From Phallusia fumigata (taxonomy: Eukaryota > Chordata > Ascidiacea > Phlebobranchia > Ascidiidae): a stretch of DNA of 23,963 bases. This document shows, piece after piece, positions 1 to 10,690 of the stretch. Where the stretch lies: positions 1 through 23,963 of the forward strand of contig QXVZ01022984.1 of NCBI GenBank assembly GCA_008931825.1, read 5' to 3'. Position numbers and translations under genes: made by a program. The stretch's first letter is position 1. Every line of letters begins with the position of its first letter. The notes under the pieces were generated by a model. That model saw only the letters and a list, made by a program, of their open reading frames with translations, had not been told where the DNA came from and did no database searches.

Positions 1-168
1 GGTATTAAAAGCTACTGTGGTTGTTATAATCTACAAATTAATTTACAATTATCTTTAACTTAAAATTATCGCAAAACATATCAATACAAACCCAAAACTG
101 TTTTTTTTTCTGTTTGTTATCAACACAAAACGCCCCTCAACATTATCTTATTTATAATCCCCTGGTCG

Positions 169-174
169 TTTATT
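169..174 (-). terminator. Candidate polyadenylation signal AATAAA for the receptor gene
   Basis: AATAAA on the minus strand lies about 104 bases past the receptor stop codon (280-278). Placement is right for a short 3' UTR, but the motif is common in A+T-rich DNA and no cleavage site can be confirmed. Confidence 0.4.
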
Positions 175-277
175 TTACAATTCCGCAATGTCTTGAAAGC
201 ACAGAAAAAAAAACAGCAACGTGAATGCTGATAACGCTATACAGTGGCCATAGATATAAAACAGATAAATCAAAAAC

Positions 278-3200
278 TTAAAACAGAACTTTGCCTTCGA
301 ACAGCAAGTCTGGGATACTTCGATTGTTGTCAGAAGAATAGGTTGGGTTTAAACCGGGGAACTCTCTAATTGCTTGCCTCCCGTTTCCAAATGATTCCTC
401 GCTGACCGAGTAACGAAGTAAACTCGACGTACCAGAAAGTTCGACACCTTCGCCTGTGACGTACTTCGGAACGCAAATGTATTTTTGGCCGAAGTGGTTG
501 CCTCCACTTTCGGTCGGTTCATAAAAGCCGCTAAAGCTAGACCGGCGTGCACATTTCCGCCCCGAAAGTGCATTTGCATCCACGCCGGCTTCTGCGAATA
601 CTAATTCAGCCGGCAAATATTCGGATTCGTCGAAACTATTGCAATGGCTGCTGCTGCAATTAGCTGTGTATTGTGATGATGCGCTGTAGTATCCTCGACT
701 TTCGATACGGTTTCGCCGCTGGGTAGCGATATGTGCAAGATGCGTGCCATCACCTGCCCCGTGACCTGTTTCTTCTAGTGTGCAGCCGCGAAGTTCTGCA
801 ATGCATAGTTTAATGTGACATAATAATGTGCAGTTTTGCTAGCACTTGGGCTCTTTAAAGAGGGTTTTACTCATTTTGTTTTTGTTTATAGGCACATAAG
901 ACGCATGAGTCAGATATTACTAGCTGTTGATTCAAATTAATGGTTTAAGCTTTTTCGTGACCAGCGCGTCACTGAGCTTCAATGGTGGGGAGGTTATACG
1001 CAAGCTGAAACCACTGTTGAAACAATGGCTTAAGCGAAATGATACGTTGCAGAAAAGCACATGAGTTTCACTTTTCCCCTGCCAAATTTGTGCTTTTACG
1101 AATAAAACATGCACCCAAACTGTTATAAACCAACCGATTTGCAAAACAAATTTTATGCAAAAAAACAACAACCTATAGGTTCGTCGATCAATAAAGGAGA
1201 ACTTGTGTTCATAAGCATCTGAGTCGTGTCATGTGGTGCAGTTGGGTAGGTTGTTCGCTGTCCTGCAATCGCTTTCATTTCAAGGTCTCCAGTTCCGGTG
1301 TCGACATCGGTTGAAAAAATATTGTCCAGCATCATGACCTGACAACAAACAAATAGTATAAGCGTTGAAACGTACACGCGAAGTTCATTACCTTATATTA
1401 AAAACTCTTAATTATGATTATTTTAAGTCCAAACTTTGTGTGCCAAATTCTGGTAAAAAATATTCCACACAACTCGCTGAGTTTTGGTTCCTTCCGACTT
1501 ACAAAAGTTCTATCCCTGTGCTTAAACTTTCTTCTTATTTTCCAAATTCGGTATGAGACGAAACTGGTGAATGCAATAAATAGGAGTGTTGAAAGGGAGA
1601 CAGCTATCGCCACCAAGTGTGAGAAACCTCCTTTCCTGTACTCGCTTCCCTCTAAACATTTTACTTTCCCCCAATCNTGACCTGACAACAAACAAATAGT
1701 ATAAGCGTTGAAACGTACACGCGAAGTTCATTACCTTATATTAAAAACTCTTAATTATGATTATTTTAAGTCCAAACTTTGTGTGCCAAATTCTGGTAAA
1801 AAATATTCCACACAACTCGCTGAGTTTTGGTTCCTTCCGACTTACAAAAGTTCTATCCCTGTGCTTAAACTTTCTTCTTATTTTCCAAATTCGGTATGAG
1901 ACGAAACTGGTGAATGCAATAAATAGGAGTGTTGAAAGGGAGACAGCTATCGCCACCAAGTGTGAGAAACCTCCTTTCCTGTACTCGCTTCCCTCTAAAC
2001 ATTTTACTTTCCCCCAATCACTTTGTCCCAATGTTTTGTTATAAGACGCGCGTTGTTCATCGTAAAGGCGCAGAGTAACGCAGTATGTATCGCGTTGATA
2101 TGCAACCTGCATAAAACAACATCGTGAATTTGCAAAAAAGCAAAAACCGTCTCTGTCATAACATTATATTAAGGTATGTAGGTGCAAATTTCCAAATTTT
2201 GCTTGTCAAAAAAAAACTTTCTAATGTGTAGTGATGTGGGGAAAGAAAATTACAGGCAAAACGTATTTTGTTTAAATGATTATTTTATTTTATTTTCTGG
2301 ACACGAATGTACTTGTACCTTAAAATGTGTTTCCGTATGTGCCAAAGACGTTTCGCTGATATTGTATTGGGATTCACTATCCTTTGGCCAATACTTAATC
2401 TGGAAAAAGTAAGCATTGCTGTAGGAATGCTTTGAGCGATAATAATTTTGACATTTTACCTGATAGACGACGGTCATTAATTCATCCTTGAGGAATTTTC
2501 CCGTTCCCAAGTTGTTTGGTGTAGTGGGTCGAACGAATATTGCCCCACCCTTCCGCACAGTGGTAAATTTAGGGGCCAGCAACTTAGCTGAAAATGTGTC
2601 AAAATATGTGAAACCTACACCAACGTTGTTGATTTGTTAAGTTAAAGTTAACGTCATACCCCGTTGGCACCGTCATGATATTATTTCCGGATTATGTTGT
2701 ATTGTTCAGGTAGAATTAGTGATAAAGTTTACCGTTTAACGCTAGGTGGACGTCAAACATAAGCCACCGGCCTAGCAGCATAACTTGAGTAATAGTTCAA
2801 TGCAAATTGCGTAGTATACAACACAATTTAATACCAAATCCCTTGAAACTTACTGTCAAATTCAGGACAGAATTCCAGTGTTTTGATGACGTGTGTACTT
2901 GTGCGTAGTCGAACATTATAAGTTAGTGTGGATTCCTTGAGAGCCATGCTAACGTCACAGGATGTAGAGAATACGTTTGTGCAGTTTCTCACCGATTTCC
3001 ATGCGTTTCTGTCAAAACGATCCGATTTGAGACAAAGGTTTTAACCAAGTTGTGTCCGTTTCGTGTTGTCTATGTGTAAAAACATTACAACAGAAAGTTG
3101 TACCCGCACATACCCGTACAAATACTTCCATTCAACCGTGTAGGGTTGACTGCTGTTTGCGGTCCAGCGCAGGATATGACGTAGCATAACCGAGTCAATC

Positions 3201-3380
3201 CAAACAGGCGACGATCCTGTGTGATGTTTTTGATGGTAATTAAACGGTCACAAAAAGGTTAAGGTGACATACTCGAACGTGTTACTCACCTGCACTTTGG
3301 GAATGAGCGAAACTAGTGCAAACTTGTAAACCGAACAAAACCATCACAAGGCATGACTGACTGGTTCGTGTTGCATGCAT
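278..3380 (-). CDS. Class II cytokine receptor / tissue factor-like type I membrane receptor, 500 aa, 8 exons
   Basis: Exons in coding order: 3380-3290, 3216-3114, 3008-2854, 2587-2460, 2399-2319, 2106-1846, 1338-1173, 795-278. All introns are GT..AG and phases agree throughout (1,2,1,0,0,0,1). Residues 1-26 form a signal peptide (hydrophobic core LVMVLFGLQVC). Residues 31-118 are FNIII module D1: YTVEWKYLYG, then W68, C74 and C82 in NCTNVFSTSCDVS. Residues 119-225 are D2: LLAPKF, VVYQIKYW, DTYCVTLRL with C195, and C222 near the end. Residues 236-256 are the membrane helix, followed by RIWKIRRKF. The tail of about 244 residues has tyrosines at 304, 364, 365, 371, 388, 420, 434, 440, 457 and 481. 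The C-x7-C pair in D1 and the late C pair in D2 are hallmarks of the CRF2 family (interferon/IL-10 receptors, tissue factor). D2 resembles tissue factor, but tissue factor has only a very short tail, so a signalling cytokine receptor is favoured. Ligand unknown. A full Box 1 motif is not clear. Part of exon 6 is duplicated by an assembly join. Confidence 0.86.
1335..2019. repeat. 342-bp direct duplication around an N (assembly overlap) inside the receptor gene
   Basis: Bases 1335-1676 and 1678-2019 read the same and are separated by a single N at 1677. The unit runs from the first 4 bases of exon 7, through intron 6, into the 3' 174 bases of exon 6, which encode the membrane helix. The copy at 1503-1676 is therefore a second, truncated exon 6. 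Identity together with the N points to two contig ends that overlap but were not merged. The continuous gene model uses the 1678-2106 copy and resumes at 1338. Confidence 0.85.
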
Positions 3381-3553
3381 GTCCGACTGTAAATGCAAGG
3401 CAAAGCAAAAATGTTAGCAACAGGGCACACTTAAACAGTAAGTACGTACCTTCATCTGACCTTCAAAAAACTTTTTCCTCCCTCCAAGACAATGATTAGC
3501 TTTCTATATTTCTTTACGGTTCTATCTGTCTATGTTATATTTTGTAAACTTAC

Positions 3554-3610
3554 AGGTCTCGCTTTGATCGCGTTTCGGATTCTGACAACGCCCAACGAAT
3601 TGGCGATCAT
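3554..3610 (-). other. Probable upstream exon of the receptor gene (5' UTR or alternative N-terminus)
   Basis: On the minus strand a perfect GTAAGT donor follows base 3554, and TTTACAG just before 3386 can serve as its acceptor, giving a 166-base intron. Joined this way, an ATG at 3610-3608 reads in frame through 19 codons plus TCG GAC into the ATG at 3380-3378. The receptor could therefore start either at 3610 (521 residues, with a long N-terminal extension before the hydrophobic core) or at 3380 (500 residues, ordinary signal peptide). I prefer 3380, with this exon as 5' UTR. The acceptor at 3387 could also be a spliced-leader site, since ascidians trans-splice. Confidence 0.45.
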
Positions 3611-5090
3611 TTTCAGGGCGTATTTACTGCTGCATCCACACAGTTAGCTCACAGAAAATGCACAAACGGCAGCACAGGATACTGTAGGGTCATAATTTCC
3701 TAATTAGCAGCGCTAGTTGCTTGTTTTTCGAGAACGTTCGCTTGTCATTTGAGCTGAACAAACTGCTGTCAGGCATCTACAATACAGTCGTTGGGCGCGG
3801 AATTAATCAGCATTCATCAATTACGACAGGTTGCCGGCCTTCCACTTTACCCGCTTCGTCGTGCTGTTGGCGTTTTACCCGAACGCCACAGACTTATATC
3901 ATTAACTACCAGATATGTTTCCTTATGTGTGTAGTGGTTTAAGATGGTAGCCTAAATCTCCGTTAAAGATTATAGGACAAAAAATGACCTTGTGCAAATC
4001 AAGTTTACATTTCGCTCGCAGTGTAGTTTATAAATTGGCGTTTGTGGGCGGCTTTACATGCGATTTTCGATAAGTTGCTTATTGTCGATTTGGCTAGGCA
4101 ATTGTAACTCCTTACATTCAAGTGCGATTGTCCAAAGGTCTTGCAGAACATGTTCTGGAATTGCTGCAATAAATGTTAAACAAGTTTTTATTGATTTATA
4201 ATCTGCAACGTGACGCTTGACTTGCTAAAAATGCGAATCGAGCAAATTTGTTGCAGACAATTCCTTCTTGCCAGTTTTGAAAGTAGAACTCTGTCGGTAA
4301 CAAAACACACCAAAGAAATAAAATATAGTACTGGTTTCGAAATACAACAGGCGCTCATACTACAAGCGTAAATTACCAACAGGCCCGAAACCAATTAGTT
4401 TCAAACGTTAATTTGGTGGGACCAATAAACGTAATAACTTTTCTTTTACAATCCTCTTGTATGTGTAAAAGTTGTGATCGCACAGCAAAAGTCTTCAAAT
4501 CTGTTCTGTAAAAACAAAACGCCCAAAAATCGGGACTTTAGTCAAATTCTATGNGTGTAGTTTATAAATTGGCGTTTGTGGGCGGGTTTACATGCGATTT
4601 TCGATAAGTTGCTTATTGTCGATTTGGCCAGGCAACTGTATCTCCTTACATTCAAGTGCGATTGTCCAAAGGTCTTGCCGAACATGTTCTGGAATTGCTG
4701 CAATAAATGTTAAACAAGTTTTTATTGATTTATAAACTGCAACGTGACGCTTGACTTGCTAAAAGTGCAAATCGAGCAAATTTGTTGCAGACAATTCCTT
4801 CTTGCCAGTTTTGAAAGTAGAACTCTGTCGGTAATACAACACACCAAAGAAATAAAATATAGTAGTGGTTTCGAAATACAACAGGCTCCATACTACAAGC
4901 GTAAATTACCAACAGGCCCGAAACCAAATAGTTTCAGACGTTAATTTGGTGGGACCAATAAACGTAATAACTTTTCTTTTACAATCCTTTTGTATGTGTA
5001 AAAGTTGTGATCGCACAGTAAAAGTCTTCAAATCTGTTCTGTTAAAATAAAACGCCCAAAAATCGGGACTTTGGTCAAATTCTATGTTAC
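3611..5090. other. Intergenic region with a divergent 533-bp duplication; no gene seen
   Basis: This lies between the receptor 5' end and the S1P-lyase exons. Bases 4021-4553 and 4555-5085 are two copies of one sequence split by the N at 4554. They differ at about 20 positions plus small indels, so they look like two haplotypes joined end to end rather than a repeat. Open frames here are short and match no family I know. The left part (3611-4020) is the expected promoter region of the receptor gene, but no TATA box or other element is convincing. I searched the plus strand for missing S1P-lyase exons and saw none. Confidence 0.6.
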
Positions 5091-5521
5091 TTGTTCTTTA
5101 GGATGGAAAATGGAAGTTCAACGGAACCCGGATTCAGTTCACTGCACAATCCTTCCCGGCCACATCAACAGTGCTGATCAGTGGTTGGTCGATTTAAAAG
5201 ACGCCGTGGATTACGTCAAGGTACGAAACTCATGAAATGCTTTGCATGTAACACAATGTGTCATGCTTTTGTTTGTAATAACACTTTGGCTGGTTGCGTA
5301 AGCTTNTTGTTCTTTAGGATGGAAAATGGAAGTTCAACGGAACCCGGATTCAGTTCACTGCACAATCCTTCCCGGCCACATCAACAGTGCTGATCAGTGG
5401 TTGGTCGATTTAAAAGACGCCGTGGATTACGTCAAGGTACGAAACTCATGAAATGCTTTGCATGTAACACAATGTGTCATGCTTTTGTTTGTAATAACAC
5501 TTTGGCTGGTTGCGTAAGCTT
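5091..5521. repeat. 215-bp direct duplication around an N (assembly overlap) spanning an S1P-lyase exon
   Basis: Bases 5091-5305 and 5307-5521 are the same sequence with N at 5306. The unit includes the acceptor, the whole penultimate S1P-lyase exon, its donor and the start of the next intron. The first copy stops exactly at an AAGCTT (HindIII) site. An overlap artefact is more likely than a real exon duplication. Confidence 0.8.
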
Positions 5522-6220
5522 CCGCAATGTGCTTGTGAACCTAATTTACCTGTGCCTCATTGGTCGAAAAGCACAACAGTAAACATGTTGCTGGATTACC
5601 CACGGAACATCACGTGATTGCGTAAACGGACGCACAACTGTTGTTGAATGTTAGTGCCCTTGTGCTCGTTACTTTGGCAAGCTTTAAAATAATATTGTGG
5701 AATAAAGTGCTTCATATTTTGGACTGCTCGGACCTAGTCCTAACCGCCACAGGTATCTAATCGTTACCTACACATTTCAAGCACGTTTGGAACGTGAATA
5801 TCTACAGTACGTAGCACCGAAACAACGATCAGTTTTTCCTCACCAAAACACAAATCGGTATCTTGGTGAACAAAGGGCTTCGCCAGCGCTATCTCGCTCG
5901 AACGTTTCTGCAATGCACTTCAATGTTGACCCTATGATTGTTAACTAGGTGNCCTCACCAAAACACAAATCGGTATCTTGGTGAACAAAGGGCTTCGCCA
6001 GCGCTATCTCGCTCGAACGTTTCTGCAATGCACTTCAATGTTGACCCTATGATTGTTAACTAGGTGTAAAATTTCCAGACAAATTATTTATTTCCAGACA
6101 CATGGCGTGAACTCCAAGGAAGGAAATGCGGCGATTTACGGAATGTTGTCCAAGGTACCAAGTGATGGAATAATCGATAACTTTCTCGTCGATCTCTTTG
6201 ATGAGATCTACAAGTTGTAA
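5102..6220 (+). CDS. SGPL1: Sphingosine-1-phosphate lyase, last two coding exons (partial)
   Basis: Exon A is 5318-5436, with an apparently identical assembly copy at 5102-5220. It has a CTTTAG acceptor and a GTACGA donor, and encodes xWKMEVQRNPDSVHC followed by GHINSADQWLVDLKDAVDYVK. Exon B is 6098-6220, with a TTTCCAG acceptor, phase 0, and TAA at 6218-6220. It encodes THGVNSKEGNAAIYGMLSK and ends in LVDLFDEIYKL. The GW..Q.P..VH start, the DL..AVDYVK helix and the G.AAIYGM motif with its D..Y end match the C-terminal domain of this PLP-dependent ER-membrane enzyme, which cleaves sphingosine-1-phosphate to a fatty aldehyde and phosphoethanolamine. The catalytic PLP-lysine domain (about 450 residues upstream in the family) is not seen on the plus strand of this window. 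This is either a gene with distant or missing exons, or a stranded fragment; both exons are intact. Confidence 0.8.
5838..6066. repeat. 114-bp direct duplication around an N (assembly overlap) in the last S1P-lyase intron
   Basis: Bases 5838-5951 and 5953-6066 read the same, separated by N at 5952. It lies wholly inside the intron before the terminal S1P-lyase exon, so coding is unaffected. Confidence 0.8.
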
Positions 6221-7741
6221 CAGAGTTTAAAATTCCAACATTATCGATATTTTTACGCTGATGTAATCATTGTGCCAAAATAGAACCAATGGTTGTCCAA
6301 AAAAACGAGTTCAAAAAAATTCGGTGCTTTCATTTTTTCGATCCTACTCCCGACTGCAATGTGTTTTACGCAAAGTTATTTCAACTGTGTTATCTGTAAT
6401 TTTTCAGTTTTTTTGCAAATCAACGTCGTAATTCAAAAAGTCCATGACATGTTTTACAATGTTGTTTATTGAATGCTTTAATATGACACATGACGTTTTG
6501 AAATGACGGTCTCCGCAATTCGCAAGAACAACAACAACACATCAGAAAAACAAGGTTACATCAAGGCCTTCCGCTTATCTACCGTAACTTTGAAGTAATG
6601 TTAGTGAAAAGAAAACTTGATTTGCAAAAACATTTTAATGTGTCATTAAGATTTTTTAATGTGTCATTAAAACTAACAATTTTATTCGTGATGTTTACAT
6701 CCTGTTATATCGTCAAGGTCGTGAAGTTTGTAAATAATGACAGTGCAGCATTCTTTAGGCGAATAATGAGAAAAAACGTATGCTGACAAGATAGTAATAA
6801 TGCAAACGATAGAATATACACATGTAAAGATAAAATACGTAATATTTGAGTAATTCAAAATGCAGACAGATAGTTGCCGTGTTTGATCAACTAGACCTTT
6901 TGCCAATTTTTGTGGCTACAGAATTAGGACTTAAGGTAAAAATAATGCCTTGGTGCTAACAGTCATGTTCGCCCTCAAAATGAAAATATGATTCTCGCAG
7001 TATAACCTATTTACACTCGGCAATGAATAAAACGCAAATATCGAATCAAACCAACAAAACAACTGTGGTAAAATCCTACACAGAGATACAGCATGTTAGT
7101 AGCAACGGCGTGTTAATGTTTTCGCTATTGGTTGCAAGCGGATGAGAGCAACGAACCGTGCCAGCACATGATCCGCTAGAGTTACGTACAGAGGTAGCAG
7201 GCGAAATAGTAAGCAAAGGTATGCTGTTCACGCAAAAAACTGATAACACAACTACAGGGACGGTGGTGTGATAATCTGGGTATTCAACAAAAAACACACA
7301 GCTGAATTGAATATTACCCCAGAGGTTCTTGTAGTGTTGCAAGCAAGGGTGCCAAGTCTATTTTGTGGAGTGCAAAAATGACGTCACAAAATACGCCAAT
7401 CAAATGTAACTACGTAGGTATAGGTGGTTTGCTAAACAGATGACGTGATGCTCAGCACCTCTGGGAATACATGCATTTATTTTTGCATTCCAAGCCTGGA
7501 AACCTAGTGGCCTGTTTGCAACTTTACTTACTTTTACTTTGAGTATTACCTGGTTGCATTTACCAACTTGTCGCGATCAGGCTTTGATCTTCAGAAAATG
7601 TCATTTACTACATCGAACTATTAACTCACACTCAGACCATTTAATCGTAGTTTCAGCCTTTTGCGAAACACACACACAAATGTAAAAAAAGACATAGGGA
7701 TGGACTCGAATATATAATAATGCGATACAGCAATTTAAGCA
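6221..7741. other. Convergent intergenic region between S1P lyase and the SBSPON-like gene
   Basis: Both flanking genes end here, so this should hold two 3' UTRs. It is A+T-rich with only short open frames. I see a tandem 18-base repeat (TTTTTAATGTGTCATTAA twice, about 6635-6670), a CRE-like TGACGTCA at 7379-7386, and AATAAA on the minus strand at 7481-7476, about 260 bases beyond the SBSPON-like stop. No RNA gene or conserved coding exon is visible. Confidence 0.5.
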
Positions 7742-10690
7742 TCAGATAAATATAAAGTCCTTTCCGTGTTGTTCGCCACACTTGCAGTCCTTTTCTATTT
7801 CGCCTTCGCTTTTCCAAGTTCCATGACATGGACGACCTACCAGCGCCATCCAGCGGCTCCGTACTCCAGTGTGAGATCCTTGAACAAAATCAAATTATGG
7901 TTTAAATCATTGGCATGTTGGTGCTTATTTATTGAGCAGTGGCAACTTTACAATAGAAAATATCCTAAGTTTTCGGTGTAAACGTTCTATCGAAATTAGC
8001 CTTCTTATCATGCCCCAAATAGAGCAACCTAGGTAGCCACAAGTAACAATTTGTTTTTACAAGACTTAGTTGCGTAATGTGCTTACAGACTGCAGCACAA
8101 TATAGAGGGGGAAAGGATGTTAGTTGCACATGAAATAGTAAACGTTTTTCAGTTTTAAATCGTTCGTTCTGAACCTAATGATATGTTTTAGATAACATAC
8201 TTATGGATAAAAGACTGGGTACTTTATTATGCCGTCAAGGCAAACGCTGAGTTTGACGATCGATAAGAAATCTCGCGTTTCATGTGATCACCGATGGATA
8301 TGACCTCGAACAAGCATGCCTATTCACTTACCGCCTAGGGTTTATATTAAGATAAGGAAGGGTTTCGATTTGATAGAGTAAGAGTTTAGTAAACGTACCT
8401 TTACAGTATCCCTTTTTGTCCATTGCTGTGTTGTGGCACTCCGCACAGACCTCGGAACCAACTTTAAGAACATGATATGGGGAGGCATAGCGACAAGACC
8501 AAGCGATTGATACTATCCGGTAATGAACGCAGTAACTGTGGAAAACAGCAGGAAATGTCAAAGAGCCTTGATCGTTTGATGAGAGCTATACATAAAACGA
8601 AACCAAGTGATCATGTTGCTGAAACTGATACTAGTCATTGGGGAAATAATGTTTCATCCGACGTACAACATAAAGCACATCATCGCATTGTGTAATATTT
8701 GTAATATCGGACGTAAACCAATTTCCGCAACAAATTGAAAAAACACAAAAACTGTTAAAAAGAAGTAAAGCATTTTGTCTTCATTTCGTGGTTTGTTTTC
8801 ATAGTGTTTTGGTAGAACACTCAAAATAACAAATATGGCTCAAAAACATCATAAAACAGTCGTTTGTATGATTACTTGGAAGACAAAACGCTATTTAAGT
8901 AGAACCATACAAAACCAAAGGTTTATGTAACAGCAAAATTGGAAAAAATCTGGTCGTCAGCAAAACCGTCCTTGTGGGCCTTGTAATTTTATCGGAAATA
9001 GAGATAGGGCGCTAATGCAAACGCTCAAAGAACTGCTTGTTTGCAAACACTACCGGAGAAGTTGTTTGAAGCTTTCAGTGCCCGTGAACTTTTCACATTA
9101 GAACTCACGGGGAATCGCCTCGCATTTCAACTCTTGAACAAAACGCAGCGACCGGCCATTATCGATAGAGATACGTTAACGTATGAGCATGATAACATCT
9201 CCCCCCGCCCGGGCTCGGATTCAAAGCGCGATATGTTCTAAATGTCAATATTTACGGAGCGGGCGTAGCGGACGTATTAAGTTCGTTTGGGATTTCGCGA
9301 AAAACCCGTCGATGTCTTGTTGCTCGGCTTTGTGGGCCGTGACCACTTCACATGGATTAGGGATAGCGTTGGATTGCTGCCAAGAGGTAATTTTTCTTTC
9401 TGGGGGCCATACCTGTTTTTTCGCACTTTTTTCAGCTCACTCGGGCGCTCGTATTTGTCCGGTATGTTTCGTTTCCGATTCAAGTAGGCTGGTAGGATCT
9501 GGGCTATCTCTGAAATGTAGATAGTCAAGTTATTACATTAAATTTCAAACTTACTTTCGCTAAATTATTTCAGGAGCACGCAAACTGGCTACAGGGTTTT
9601 CCTTGACACTCTTTAATGTTCAAAAAAACAAAGCTTTGCGTATGTTTGATTTAAATAGGACCAAGTCACCCGATGTTTAAAGTCTACGGAGATTTTTTCT
9701 TGTTACAAATCGTCGTTCCCAAATTTACAAACAAAAGACTGATTTATTTCGCTATGTAAGAGTCGTCTTCCTATCTTTAAACAACAACAGTGTTACAGGA
9801 GCTCAACACAGTTGGTTCTGTCTAAGAACCGGTCCATTCAACTTACAGAGACGAGAAAAGATCAAAGCACAACTATTGTGTACGGCTGCTGAGATCTCTA
9901 TCTGTTTACCCTGGCAAGTATATTTAGGCAGCGATATTGCGAAATTGCGGTTTGGCTTAACAGACACGCAGCCGTTTGTCTTTTCTCGCTCCGCTGACCA
10001 TAAGATCGGTGTTATGAGAAACTACATGTGAAACTTTGCCCAAACCTACGCTCAACGGGGGTACTGTTCTGCTGAAAATAATTATAGACAAACAGGCGTT
10101 TTTTGTTGCAATTGCTGTCAAAACTGAACACATTGTATGTAGTCTTGTACTCCTAGATAAGCGACTGATAGTGGAGCTGTAAAATTGGTAAATTTAAAAA
10201 AAAGCATATTTCGGTGCACGAAAATCGTCGACCCCCGTTTAATCGCACATAGACGCGCAAACAATAAACACGCGTAGAGTAGATATTGAGTTGGTAGAAC
10301 CGAAAAAAATGTTTTGGTTAACACCAAATAAGTTCTATATTCCATGTGCGCCTGTATTATTGCAAACATCCCGCCAAATACAACATGTGTCTCAAGATAA
10401 GCAACACGACATACAACACACTACTATTGCGCTAACAGCCCTCGCTGTTGCAAAAGCTTAAATCGAAATAAGGTTCGACACACATTCCACACACAACCAA
10501 CACTACTCACCGCTGTTTCTACATCTGGCGTCGTTATGGTAACATGCCCGGGTCTGACGCCGCTTTCCGCAGGGCTCGCCTCCCCCTGACGCCGGAATGT
10601 GGATCTGGCGTCGTCTTTCGCGGATCCCCCGGCCACAACGGGCCGTGCAATGGCTCCAATGACTCCAGTATGTCATAATACAGTCTTGAG
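7742..10690 (-). CDS. SBSPON: SBSPON (RPESP)-like secreted protein: TSP1 repeat plus C-terminal cysteine-rich domain (5' end missing)
   Basis: Exons: 10690-10511, 9509-9413, 8535-8399, 7878-7742, with stop TGA at 7744-7742. Phases fit throughout (1, 2, 1 at the three junctions). Exon 10690-10511 encodes QDCIMTYWSHWSHCTARCG, then an RERRRQ stretch, GGGEPCG and QTRACYHNDARC. This is a thrombospondin type 1 repeat with both tryptophans, the C..CG core and the GG..C turn. Exon 9509-9413 encodes a basic linker starting IAQILPAYLNRKR. Exons 8535-8399 and 7878-7742 give YCVHYRIVSIAWSC, VGSEVCAECH, GYCKG, RPCHGTWK, DCKCGEQ and the end KDFIFI, the same order as the C-terminal domain of vertebrate SBSPON (..CQGTWK..C.C....F.FI). 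An extracellular matrix role is inferred from the family. SBSPON normally begins with a signal peptide and somatomedin B domain; the first exon here needs an upstream exon ending in phase 1, which I could not find up to about 17.7 kb. Confidence 0.8.
8536..9412. other. Intron of the SBSPON-like gene with G+C-richer patch and plus-strand open frames
   Basis: The stretch 9040-9400 is richer in CpG than its surroundings and carries overlapping plus-strand open frames, the longest from about 9041 to 9241. None matches a family I know, and frames are open on several strands at once, as expected for G+C-rich DNA with few stop codons. I treat it as intronic. Confidence 0.5.
9510..10510. other. Intron between the TSP1 exon and the linker exon of the SBSPON-like gene
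   Basis: It begins with a GTGAGT donor (minus strand, 10510 downward) and ends with the TTTCAG acceptor at 9512-9510. No further exon, RNA gene or repeat is evident. Several GTAAGT-like sites (for example near 9553 and 9845) do not delimit an open exon in the required phase. Confidence 0.5.

Noticed and set aside
1365-2044. Pairs of identical open frames at 1365/1708 and 1414/1757 on the plus strand
   Set aside because: They are antisense to receptor exon 6 and intron 6, and are doubled only because of the assembly overlap.
5181-5582. Two identical plus-strand frames (5181-5393, 5397-5582)
   Set aside because: They are off-frame readings across the S1P-lyase exon and its donor, repeated by the assembly duplication.
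7379-7386. TGACGTCA (CRE) as a promoter element
   Set aside because: It lies between two gene 3' ends; another copy occurs at about 19888 in an intron, so chance or repeat origin is likely.
7766-7981. Plus-strand frame with a hydrophobic start resembling a signal peptide
   Set aside because: It is antisense to the terminal SBSPON-like exon (7878-7742), whose frame, phase and C-terminal motif are much better supported.
9041-9241. Plus-strand frame beginning LQTLPEKLFEAFSAREL, considered as an integrase or other gene end
   Set aside because: No catalytic motif and no partner exons; it sits inside an intron of the SBSPON-like gene in a G+C-rich patch.
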